Shown one piece after another: positions 14,601-20,376 of a stretch of DNA of 20,376 nucleotides (positions are counted from its first letter, which is position 1; each line of letters begins with the position of its first letter). The notes under the pieces are model-generated. The model was not told where the DNA came from. It saw only the letters and a list, made by a program, of their open reading frames with translations, and ran no database searches. The stretch spans positions 1 through 20,376 of the forward strand of contig JBLNCN010000007.1 in assembly GCA_050260675.1 (NCBI GenBank). The letters run 5' to 3'. The DNA comes from JBBDIP01 sp050260675 (GTDB lineage: Bacteria > Bacillota > Sulfobacillia > Fermentithermobacillales > Fermentithermobacillaceae). The position numbers were made by a program, and so were the translations under genes.

Positions 14601-15106
14601 GCGCTGTGGAAGAGTACCTCCTGGCTGAGGTGCAGAGGGTGTACAGGCTGCAGGGTATCGACATATCCGACAAGCACATCGAAAACATCTGCCGGCAGAT
14701 GATAAGGAAGATCAAAGTCGATGAGCCCGGAGACACCGACCTTCTACCTGGCGGCGTAGTCGATATCCATGAGTTCGCCGACGCAAACGCGGCCGTCTTC
14801 GAGACGGGCGGTGAGCCCGCTACAGGGAAGCCGGTGATCCTCGGGATCACGAAAGCGTCCTTGGCGACCGAGTCGTTCCTCTCGGCGGCGTCGTTCCAGG
14901 AGACCACCCGAGTCTTGACCGAAGCCGCGGTCAAGGGCAGAGTAGACAACCTCTTGGGGCTCAAGGAAAACGTGATTATCGGCAAGCTCATCCCGGCCGG
15001 GACCGGCATGAGCAGGTACAACCACGTGGACGTGGAAGAGGTTCGCGAAGAATCTCCCGCCGCGGACGCGCTATCGGCCACGGGCTCGGAAGGAACTTTC
15101 GAGTAA
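11609..15106 (+). CDS. rpoC: DNA-directed RNA polymerase subunit beta'
   Basis: This is the beta' subunit, which carries the catalytic magnesium site. It has 1165 residues, slightly short of the roughly 1200 usual in Firmicutes. The N-terminal zinc site is C59, C61, C74 and C77. The catalytic motif is NADFDGD, with D449, D451 and D453. The bridge helix and trigger loop region is intact (NFREGLTVLEYF, then ALRTADSGYLTRRLVD). The second zinc site is C776, C850, C857 and C860. GEPGTQLTLRTFHLGG is also present. The start is GTG 11609 with AGGGGG (11593-11598) 10 nt upstream. It is co-transcribed with rpoB. No large insert or break is seen. Confidence 0.98.
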   Translation: MDVNNFSAIRISLASPEKIREWSHGEVKKPETLNYRTLKPERDGLFCERIFGPTKDWECYCGKYKRIRYRGVVCDKCGVEVTRSKVRRERMGHIELASPVSHIWYFKGIPSRMGLLLDMSPRVLERILYFAAYVVTDPGDCDSLTYKQVLSETEYREARDKYGSRFRAGMGAEAVKQLLSTIDLEKVCEELRVEAKTATGQRKIRAIRRLEVAEAFRKSGNKPEWMILDVIPVIPPDLRPMVQLDGGRFATSDLNDLYRRVINRNNRLKRLLDLGAPDIIVRNEKRMLQEAVDALIDNGRRGRPVTGPGQRPLKSLSDMLKGKQGRFRQNLLGKRVDYSGRSVIVVGPNLRFHQCGLPKEMALELFKPFVMKRLVEKGEAHNIKSARRLVERAKPEVWDVLEEVIKEHQVLLNRAPTLHRLSIQAFEPVLVEGRAIQIHPLVCPPYNADFDGDQMPVHVPLSAEAQAEAKILMASNHNLLLPKDGSPSITPTKDVVLGIYYMTREDKDDRKESELPAFYSIDAATLAYDVGAIKLGERIVVRMDDGSRLVTTVGRCLFNQVLPEGLRFVNSQVDRKPLAKLVTKCIKLYGMEAAANMLDGIKDLGFRHATLAGSTIGIDDIVVPEEKPALLKVADESVSEVEEQYQMGFLTADERYDKVISIWRDTTDKVTEAMKNAFDPNNPVIMMVNSGARGNPQQISQLGGMRGIVVDPSGRMVEQPVRSNFREGLTVLEYFTSTHGQRKGLVDTALRTADSGYLTRRLVDVAQDVIIREDDCGTEGGITVKEIRIDGELIESLQDRLVGRFSVRDVVHPETGEVLCPAQTLIDEDTASSIVQAGIKEVEVRSVLTCETRHGVCVKCYGRNLATGNLVEVGESVGIVAAQSIGEPGTQLTLRTFHLGGVAGEDITQGLPRVEELFEARKPKGQAAIAEIGGVVEVSEADRKREIKITSPEGDESVTVVPYGALVKVTSGQTVEAGDPLTEGSINPHDLLRVKGVRAVEEYLLAEVQRVYRLQGIDISDKHIENICRQMIRKIKVDEPGDTDLLPGGVVDIHEFADANAAVFETGGEPATGKPVILGITKASLATESFLSAASFQETTRVLTEAAVKGRVDNLLGLKENVIIGKLIPAGTGMSRYNHVDVEEVREESPAADALSATGSEGTFE

Positions 15107-15128
15107 GGACACAAATAAGCAGACATCA

Positions 15129-15150
15129 GGAAGCCGCGAAAGCGGCTTCC
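15129..15150 (+). other. GAAA-tetraloop hairpin between rpoC and the NuoL-like gene
   Basis: GGAAGCCGC (15129-15137) pairs perfectly with GCGGCTTCC (15142-15150) around a GAAA tetraloop. The next bases, ACTATTGAG, are not a T-tract, so termination would be weak. It may be an RNA stability or processing element or a partial terminator lowering expression of the following membrane gene. Confidence 0.5.
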
Positions 15151-15180
15151 ACTATTGAGACGGGAAGGTGCGTAGCCAAC

Positions 15181-16794
15181 ATGTCTTCGCTCGCGTCGTT
15201 ATCGCTCTGGGTCATAGCTCTGCCCTTTGTGGGAGCTGCAGCCGTAGCGCTTCTCGGCAACCATAGGGAGAAAGCCGTGTCGGACGTAGCCCTCGGCACC
15301 GCGATACTGGACTCGGCGCTGGCAGTCCTATTGGTGACGCGCACCGGTTCTCACTCGCAGGTGGTATCCCGCTGGAAGTGGCCCTTCGATTTCGCTTTGG
15401 TCAGCGATGGCCTCTCAGTGTTCGCGGTGCTGGTGACCGCGGCCATAGGGGCGCTCATCCTGGTGTATTCGCGCTCCTACATGGAGCACGAGCACGGGAA
15501 AGCGCTGTACTACGCCCTGATGCTTTCCGTGATCGGGGCCATGAACGGCCTCTCCCTGTCCGGGAGCCTGCTCTACCTGTATGTTTTTTGGGCGGTGTGC
15601 GCTATCGCCAGTTTCTCCCTGATTGCGTTCCACCGGGACGATCCTGTGGCGAAGGCTGCGGCCAAGAGGGCCTATCTGTTCACGGGCCTCTGTGACCTGT
15701 GTCTGATCGCTGGCGTGATTTCTCTGTACATGGCGTCGACGCCCGCAACGTTCGACCTGGCGACGATAGCCGAAGGCATCCGCTCCGGAGCCATCTCCGC
15801 CTCGCGCCTCACGTTCCCGGCGTTTGCTATGCTGATCGGCGCAATGGGGAGGTCTGCCCAGGCGCCGCTACACTTGTGGCTGCCTGGCGCCATGGAGGCT
15901 CCCAGCTCCGCCTCCGCGCTTATCGACGCGGCTGCGACGCTAAACGGTGGAGTAATCTTGATGGCCCGCCTCTACCCGGCCTTCAGCGCGGTTCCGGGTT
16001 GGGCGCCCGCTGTCCTGTGGATAGGTACGGTTACAGTGCTGTGGGGTGCAGTGGCCGCCATGCGCGCCCAAGACCTCAAGAGGATGCTTGGATACTCTAC
16101 CATGAGCCAGTTGGGCTACATGTTCATGGCAATAGGGACCGGCTCGGTCTTGGCCAGCCAATTCCACATGGTTTCGCACGCCGTGTTCAAGTCGCTCCTG
16201 TTCCTCGCCGCCGGGGCAGTGGTCCATGAGGCGGGGACACGCGATATGAGATTGCTTTCGGGAGCGGGGAAGAAGATGCCCTTCACCGGCCGCATGTTCA
16301 TGTTGGGTGTCATGGGTCTGTCGGGCATTCCCCTCACGAGCGGCTTCTTCTCCAAAGACATGGTGTTCGCAGGCGCCCTCCACGCCCACGTGTACCCGGC
16401 CCTGGCCGGGGCAGTGCTCGGCGCCGCGCTCACCTTCACGTACTCGTGGCGCGCGTACTTGCGCGTGTTTGGTGGAGAACCCTCCGTAGAACTGGCTTCG
16501 GCTCACGAAGCCCCCAGGTCGATGGCTTGGCCGATGGGGGTCCTGGGGCTTGGCACTTTGTGCAGCTGGCTACTGATAGGGCTCCAGAGCGAGAAAATCC
16601 ATGAGACCGTCGCCGGCATGGAGGTCCACGTGCTCACGCCCGCGTACCTGGTCGAAGAGACTTTTGCCAGCCCTGCGGCGCTCTTGTCGGCTTTGGCGCT
16701 GGCCCTCGGCCTTGCCGCGGTTGTCTTCATGCGCCGGGTCTCGCGGGCCGGACAAGTCACGGATGCCGCGACCAAAACAGTGCATAAGCACTGA
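15181..16794 (+). CDS. Orphan NuoL/MrpA-family proton-conducting membrane protein
   Basis: This encodes 537 residues, mostly hydrophobic helices (about 14 by eye), of the family that includes complex I NuoL, Mrp antiporter subunits and DabB. Family landmarks are SAQAPLHLWLPGAMEAP (225-241), QDLKRMLGYSTMSQLGYMF, HAVFKSLLFLAAGAVVHEAG and SGFFSKD. Kept charged residues are K300, K337 and K392. The TM5 Glu (E. coli NuoL E144) is A138, the TM7 Lys (K229) is R224, and the His of ALIHAAT is D249. It stands alone: no other Nuo, Mrp, hydrogenase or DabA gene is nearby. ATG 15181 has only a weak AAGG 12 nt upstream. Function unknown; it could be an accessory subunit, a DabB-like partner of a distant protein, or a diverged ion carrier. 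Confidence 0.85.
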   Translation: MSSLASLSLWVIALPFVGAAAVALLGNHREKAVSDVALGTAILDSALAVLLVTRTGSHSQVVSRWKWPFDFALVSDGLSVFAVLVTAAIGALILVYSRSYMEHEHGKALYYALMLSVIGAMNGLSLSGSLLYLYVFWAVCAIASFSLIAFHRDDPVAKAAAKRAYLFTGLCDLCLIAGVISLYMASTPATFDLATIAEGIRSGAISASRLTFPAFAMLIGAMGRSAQAPLHLWLPGAMEAPSSASALIDAAATLNGGVILMARLYPAFSAVPGWAPAVLWIGTVTVLWGAVAAMRAQDLKRMLGYSTMSQLGYMFMAIGTGSVLASQFHMVSHAVFKSLLFLAAGAVVHEAGTRDMRLLSGAGKKMPFTGRMFMLGVMGLSGIPLTSGFFSKDMVFAGALHAHVYPALAGAVLGAALTFTYSWRAYLRVFGGEPSVELASAHEAPRSMAWPMGVLGLGTLCSWLLIGLQSEKIHETVAGMEVHVLTPAYLVEETFASPAALLSALALALGLAAVVFMRRVSRAGQVTDAATKTVHKH

Positions 16795-16826
16795 GTTTTC
16801 TCCGGCATGCTCCACTCCAGTGTGCG

Positions 16827-16855
16827 TTGACACGTAATATGCAGGATGTTAAACT
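16827..16855 (+). promoter_or_regulatory. Strong promoter for the L7Ae-rpsL-rpsG-fusA-tuf unit
   Basis: A perfect -35 box TTGACA (16827-16832) and TAAACT (16850-16855) are 17 bp apart, with TGT (16847-16849) giving an extended -10. It begins 33 bp after the NuoL-like stop and about 45 bp before the L7Ae-family start. The design (perfect -35 plus TGn) is the same as the promoter at 473-502. Confidence 0.8.
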
Positions 16856-16867
16856 CTTTGGGCGTGC

Positions 16868-16885
16868 CTTTTTGGGCTTTTTGGG
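16868..16885. repeat. 9-bp tandem repeat in the leader of the L7Ae-family gene
   Basis: CTTTTTGGG is repeated exactly head to tail (16868-16876 and 16877-16885), just after the predicted transcription start and just before the GGGAG ribosome binding site. The second copy's GGG forms part of that site. Significance is unknown. Confidence 0.6.
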
Positions 16886-16898
16886 AGAGTGAAGTACC

Positions 16899-17156
16899 GT
16901 GCCCAGAAAAGACAGGTTGGCGGGGGTAAGGTCGACTCTGAGAGCGGTCGAGTCAGGAACCGCCCGCAGGGTCTTTGTCGCTGAAGACGCCGAGGAGAGG
17001 GTTACCAAGCGAGTTGTGGCTCTCTGCAGGGAGAAGGGCGTGCCGGTCGAGACCATCCCGTCAATGAAGGAACTTGGGGAATCCTGCGGCCTTCGAGTCG
17101 GCGCTTCGTGTTGCGCCGTCCTATCGTCGCCGGAAGAGATAACATGGAATGACTAG
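16899..17156 (+). CDS. rplGB: L7Ae-family ribosomal/kink-turn-binding protein (YbxF-like)
   Basis: This encodes 85 residues, the size of the bacterial L7Ae-like proteins YbxF and YlxQ (RplGA and RplGB), which bind kink-turn RNA. Family features are GTARRVFVAEDAEERVTKRVVALC, then VPVETIPSMKELGESCGLRVGASCCAVL, corresponding to the conserved SMKELG..CGI.VGA segment. The start is GTG 16899 with GGGAG (16883-16887) upstream. Its place immediately before rpsL is the standard place of ybxF in Bacillota and supports that taxonomy. It is the first gene after the promoter at 16827-16855. Whether it acts on the ribosome or on other kink-turns is not shown by sequence. Confidence 0.9.
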   Translation: MPRKDRLAGVRSTLRAVESGTARRVFVAEDAEERVTKRVVALCREKGVPVETIPSMKELGESCGLRVGASCCAVLSSPEEITWND

Positions 17157-17177
17157 GCAAGAAAAGGGGGTCAGTAA

Positions 17178-17552
17178 GTGCCGACTATCAACCAGCTAGT
17201 CCGGCAGGGGCGTAAGGACGTAACCGTCAAGTCCAAGTCCCGCGCGCTTCGGGGCAACCCGTTCAAGCGTGGGGTTTGTACCGTCGTACGCACCACTCAG
17301 CCAAAGAAGCCCAACTCGGCACTCCGGAAGATCGCGCGCGTGCGCCTTGTGAACGGTATCGAGGTAACCGCGTACATCCCGGGAGTCGGACATAACCTGC
17401 AGGAGCACTCGGTCGTTCTCGTAAGAGGCGGTCGTGTGAGAGACCTCCCGGGCGTCCGGTATCACATCGTCAGGGGTACCCTCGATGCGGCAGGAGTTCA
17501 GGACCGCAAGCAGGGCCGCTCACTCTACGGCGCCAAGAGGCCGAAGAAGTAA
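17178..17552 (+). CDS. rpsL: 30S ribosomal protein S12
   Basis: This encodes 124 residues, typical of S12, which lies at the decoding centre and tunes accuracy. Landmarks are MPTINQLVRQGR, TTQPKKPNSALRKIARVRL, GHNLQEHSVVLVRGGRVRD and LPGVRYHIVRG. K43 in the PKKPNSALRK loop is kept. Position 88 is Arg (codon 17439-17441) in GGRVRDLPG, where most bacteria have Lys. K88R (K87R without the initiator Met) is a known streptomycin-resistance substitution. D89, the usual methylthiolation target of RimO, is kept. The start is GTG 17178 after GGGGG (17166-17170). It lies 21 bp after the L7Ae-family gene. Confidence 0.97.
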   Translation: MPTINQLVRQGRKDVTVKSKSRALRGNPFKRGVCTVVRTTQPKKPNSALRKIARVRLVNGIEVTAYIPGVGHNLQEHSVVLVRGGRVRDLPGVRYHIVRGTLDAAGVQDRKQGRSLYGAKRPKK

Positions 17553-17573
17553 ACCTTTCGGAGGAATGATTCT

Positions 17574-18044
17574 ATGCCCAGACGTGCTGGAGCGCCAGCC
17601 AGATCGTGGACTCCGGACCCGGTATACAACTCGGTCCTGGTAGCCCGGATCACTAACAAGATTATGCAGGGCGGCGAGAAGGCCGTGGCGCGCCGGGTCA
17701 TGTACAACGCCATGGATATCATCAAGGAAAAGACCGGCAAAGACCCGGTCGAAGTCCTTGATAATGCCGTGAAGAACGTGATGCCGGTGCTTGAGGTCCG
17801 CCCGAGAAGGGTCGGCGGCGCAACGTACCAGGTTCCGGTTGAAGTACGCAGCGAGCGCAGGCTGTCACTGGCCATCCGGTGGATCGTAGACTTCGCCCGT
17901 GCCAGGTCCGAGCGCGGTATGGAGAACAGGATTGCAGGCGAGATCCTCGATGCGGCCGGAAACACCGGGAACTCCGTTAAGAGGAAAGAGGAAATGCACC
18001 GAATGGCCGAGGCCAACAGGGCGTTTGCTCACTACAGGTGGTAG
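17574..18044 (+). CDS. rpsG: 30S ribosomal protein S7
   Basis: This encodes 156 residues, the usual size of S7, which nucleates assembly of the 30S head and contacts the E-site tRNA. Landmarks are PDPVYNSVLVARITNKIMQGGEK, VLDNAVKNVMPVLEVRPRRVGG, TYQVPVEVRSERR and KRKEEMHRMAEANRAFAHYRW at the end. ATG 17574 has CGGAGG (17559-17564) upstream and lies 21 bp after rpsL. The N-terminal segment GAPARSWTP differs from the commoner PVPKRDVLP, but the length is the same. Confidence 0.97.
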   Translation: MPRRAGAPARSWTPDPVYNSVLVARITNKIMQGGEKAVARRVMYNAMDIIKEKTGKDPVEVLDNAVKNVMPVLEVRPRRVGGATYQVPVEVRSERRLSLAIRWIVDFARARSERGMENRIAGEILDAAGNTGNSVKRKEEMHRMAEANRAFAHYRW

Positions 18045-18088
18045 CGGCTCTATAAGCCGGTCTCCACGGTAAGGTGTGGATTGAGACG

Positions 18089-20176
18089 ATGCCGCGGACT
18101 TTTCCGCTGGAAATGGTAAGGAATATCGGGATCATGGCGCACATTGACGCCGGCAAGACCACGACCACCGAGCGCATGCTTTTCTACACCGGAAAGGTGC
18201 ACCGCATGGGCGAGGTGGACCAGGGGTCAGCCACCATGGACTGGATGGTCCAGGAGCAGGAGCGGGGGATCACGATCACCTCCGCCGCAACAACATGCTT
18301 CTGGAAGAGTTGCCGGATCAACATCATAGACACGCCAGGGCACGTTGACTTCACTGCCGAAGTCGAGCGCAGCCTGCGCGTGCTAGACGGCGCCGTTGCG
18401 ATATTCTGCGCCAAGGGTGGCGTCGAGCCTCAGTCGGAGACAGTCTGGCGCCAGGCGGACCGGTACAAGATCCCCCGCATCGCCTACATCAACAAGATGG
18501 ATTCCGTCGGCTCCGATTTCTTCCGCGCGCTGAAGTCCATAGAGGTTAGGCTTGGAGCCAACCCTGTTGTCGTGAACCTTCCCATTGGCTCCGAGGAGGA
18601 CTTCGCCGGGGTCGTCGATGTCATCGAGATGAAGGCTTTCTACTGGTGCGACGAGACCGGTGTCGAAATCGTGGAGAAGAGTGTGCCCGAGGACATGAGG
18701 GAGCTTGCCGAGGAGTACAGAGAGAAGCTAGTTTCGGCAGCCTCGGATTTCGACGAGTCCATCGCTGAGGCTTACCTGGAAGGGAAGGAAGTCTCGGTCC
18801 AATCCCTGAAGGCGGCCCTGCGCAAGGGGACCTTGGCCAACTCCATCGTCCCGGTCATGGCAGGGTCTTCATTCAAGAACAAGGGCGTCCAGAAGCTGCT
18901 CGATGCTGTAGTAGACTACCTGCCGTCGCCGCTGGACATCCCGCCGGTTGAGGGCGAGGTTCCGGGCAAGGACAGGCGCGAAACCCGCGCCCCCAGCGAC
19001 AAAGAGCCCCTCTGCGCTCTGGCTTTCAAGGTCATGACCGACCCGTACGTTGGCAGGCTCACCTTCTTTAGGGTCTACTCCGGATCCATGTCGACCAGGT
19101 CCTACGTCTACAACCCCGCCAAGGGCAAGAGCGAGCGCATCCAGCGCATCCTGCTCATGCACGCGAACCACAGGGAGGACATTGAGGAAGCGATGACTGG
19201 CGATATCGCCGCCACCGTCGCACTCAAGTTCACCACCACCGGCGACACTCTGTGCGACGAGAAGCACCCGATCGTTCTCGAGTCCATCGACTTCCCCGAG
19301 CCGGTCATCATGGTGGCCATCGAGCCCGCAACCAGGGCCGACCAGGACAAACTCTCAGTCTCCCTTCAGAAACTGACCGAGGAAGATCCGACTTTCGTGT
19401 TCAGGACCGATCAGGAGACCGGGCAGACCATCATCGAGGGCATGGGCGAACTGCACTTGGAGATCATCGCCGACAGGCTGAAGCGCGAATTCGGTGTTGA
19501 CGCCACAGTCGGACGGCCTCAGGTAGCCTACAAGGAAACCATAGCGGCTCCGGTTGACGGCGAGGGCAAGTACGTAAGGCAGACCGGAGGGCACGGGCAG
19601 TACGGACACGTGAAGATTCACGTCGAGCCGCAGGCGGCAGGCCTGGGAGTTGTGTTTGAGGATAGAGTCAAGGGCGGCGCGATACCTGCTGAGTTCATTC
19701 CCGCGGTCGAGGCCGGGGTGCGCGAGGCTCTGCAGACCGGCAATCTCACCGGAAGCCCGGTAGTTGACCTGAAAGTTATACTTCTTGATGGGTCCTACCA
19801 CGAGGTCGACTCTTCGGAGCTGTCGTTCAAAGTGGCCGGGTCCATGGCCATGAAGGACGCTCTTGATAAGGCCAAGAACGTGCTTTTGGAGCCGGTCATG
19901 AAGATAGAGGTGGTAACTCCCACCGAGTACCTGGGCGATATCCTGGCGAACGTGAACGCCAGGAGGGGAGAGATTCAGAGCATCGAGTCTCGAGAGTCTT
20001 ACGAGGTCGTCGAGGGCACGGCGCCTTTGGCCTCCATGTTCGGTTACGCGACGGACCTTCGCTCGCTCTCGCAAGGCAGAGGCACCTATACAATGCAGTT
20101 CTCTCATTATGATCGGGTTCCAACCGCTGAAGCGGAAAAGATAGTCGCCCGCTACCTTGGGCGGTCAGTGGAATAG
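18089..20176 (+). CDS. fusA: Elongation factor G
   Basis: This is the ribosomal translocase GTPase. It has 695 residues, normal for EF-G. The G domain shows AHIDAGKTTTTERML (P-loop), the switch region RGITITSAATT, DTPGHVDF with the catalytic His, and NKMD. Domains II-III follow (KVMTDPYVGRLTFFRVYSG, TTTGDTLCD). Domain IV has GGHGQYGHVKI and GSYHEVDSSELSF, including the translocation His. Domain V includes LEPVMKIEVVTP and LGDILANVNARRG. I chose ATG 18089, which gives the usual MPRTFPLEMVRNIGI start; AAGGTG (18071-18076) lies 12 nt upstream. An in-frame GTG at 18074 would overlap that site. All catalytic motifs fit canonical EF-G1. tuf begins 22 bp after its stop. Confidence 0.98.
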   Translation: MPRTFPLEMVRNIGIMAHIDAGKTTTTERMLFYTGKVHRMGEVDQGSATMDWMVQEQERGITITSAATTCFWKSCRINIIDTPGHVDFTAEVERSLRVLDGAVAIFCAKGGVEPQSETVWRQADRYKIPRIAYINKMDSVGSDFFRALKSIEVRLGANPVVVNLPIGSEEDFAGVVDVIEMKAFYWCDETGVEIVEKSVPEDMRELAEEYREKLVSAASDFDESIAEAYLEGKEVSVQSLKAALRKGTLANSIVPVMAGSSFKNKGVQKLLDAVVDYLPSPLDIPPVEGEVPGKDRRETRAPSDKEPLCALAFKVMTDPYVGRLTFFRVYSGSMSTRSYVYNPAKGKSERIQRILLMHANHREDIEEAMTGDIAATVALKFTTTGDTLCDEKHPIVLESIDFPEPVIMVAIEPATRADQDKLSVSLQKLTEEDPTFVFRTDQETGQTIIEGMGELHLEIIADRLKREFGVDATVGRPQVAYKETIAAPVDGEGKYVRQTGGHGQYGHVKIHVEPQAAGLGVVFEDRVKGGAIPAEFIPAVEAGVREALQTGNLTGSPVVDLKVILLDGSYHEVDSSELSFKVAGSMAMKDALDKAKNVLLEPVMKIEVVTPTEYLGDILANVNARRGEIQSIESRESYEVVEGTAPLASMFGYATDLRSLSQGRGTYTMQFSHYDRVPTAEAEKIVARYLGRSVE

Positions 20177-20198
20177 TAAAAGGAGGACTTAGCAAGTC

Positions 20199-20376
20199 AT
20201 GGCCAAGAAGAAGTTTGAACGGACGAAGCCCCACGTCAACGTCGGGACCATTGGTCATATCGACCACGGCAAGACTACCCTTACCGCGGCCATAACCAGG
20301 GTCTTGTCGACAAAGGGATGGGCTGACTTCACCCCGTTCGACCAGATCGACAAGGCTCCTGAAGAGAAGGCCAGGG
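20199..20376 (+). CDS. tuf: Elongation factor Tu, N-terminal part (partial)
   Basis: The 3' end is cut off by the window. Fifty-nine codons are visible, starting MAKKKFERTKPHVNVGTIGH, then the P-loop GHIDHGKTTLTAAIT. The start is ATG 20199 with a strong AAAAGGAGG (20178-20186) upstream, 22 bp after fusA. This is the usual fusA-tuf pair of the str operon. The segment after the P-loop (VLSTKGWADFTPFDQIDKAPEEKAR) is normal for EF-Tu. The first tuf copy ends at 185, so the two copies are direct repeats about 20 kb apart. Their overlap cannot be compared here because different halves are visible. Confidence 0.98.
   Translation, partial: MAKKKFERTKPHVNVGTIGHIDHGKTTLTAAITRVLSTKGWADFTPFDQIDKAPEEKAR

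Noticed and set aside
15107..15180. Intrinsic terminator after rpoC
   Set aside because: The 15129-15150 stem is strong but is followed by ACTATTGAG, not a T-tract, so it is listed only as a hairpin.

Overview
The window is a high-GC (roughly 60% by eye) bacterial ribosomal protein / RNA polymerase superlocus, with every recognised gene on the + strand. The order is tuf(3' end) - rpmG - tRNA-Trp - secE - nusG - rplK - rplA - [L10 leader] - rplJ - rplL - asd - dapG-type aspartokinase - dapA - rpoB - rpoC - NuoL-like membrane gene - L7Ae-family gene - rpsL - rpsG - fusA - tuf(5' end). An L7Ae-family (YbxF/RplGB) gene between the polymerase genes and rpsL, an L10 leader, and asd-dapG-dapA in the same order as in Bacillus all point to Bacillota (Firmicutes). 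The high GC and frequent GTG starts suggest a deep or high-GC clostridial-type lineage. I cannot name a genus.

Layout. Bases 1-185 are the end of one tuf copy. Bases 186-542 hold no gene but contain an 80-bp foldable element present twice, a GC hairpin, and a near-consensus promoter (TTGACA - 18 bp - TGc TATATT). That promoter should drive rpmG, tRNA-Trp, secE, nusG, rplK and rplA. Bases 2842-3074 are the leader of rplJ, with an L10-binding kink-turn motif followed by a GC hairpin that looks like an attenuator. A good intrinsic terminator follows rplL. Next comes a compact aspartate/lysine/diaminopimelate cluster (asd-dapG-dapA, with a 4-bp asd/dapG overlap), which is not normally found here. 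A 213-bp gap with a 10-bp inverted repeat and a probable promoter precedes rpoB-rpoC. An orphan NuoL/MrpA-type membrane protein gene follows rpoC. A second strong promoter (TTGACA - 17 bp - TGt TAAACT) then starts the L7Ae-rpsL-rpsG-fusA-tuf unit.

How it works together. Most genes build or run the transcription-translation machinery: ribosomal proteins, RNA polymerase beta and beta', NusG, SecE, EF-G, EF-Tu and tRNA-Trp. The two non-informational intrusions are the DAP/lysine cluster and the NuoL-like gene. Both sit next to the rpoBC unit, one on each side.

Most notable points: (i) RpoB has non-consensus residues at three rifampicin-pocket positions (E. coli D516, H526 and I572 are Glu, Ala and Thr here); (ii) ribosomal protein S12 has Arg88 in place of the usual Lys, a known streptomycin-resistance substitution; (iii) RpoB carries a roughly 180-residue charged C-terminal tail; (iv) the orphan NuoL-like protein lacks the family's key TM5 Glu and has Arg for the key Lys; (v) the duplicated foldable element downstream of the first tuf; (vi) the unusual placement of asd-dapG-dapA. 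I found no CRISPR array, insertion sequence, prophage or recognisable defence system.
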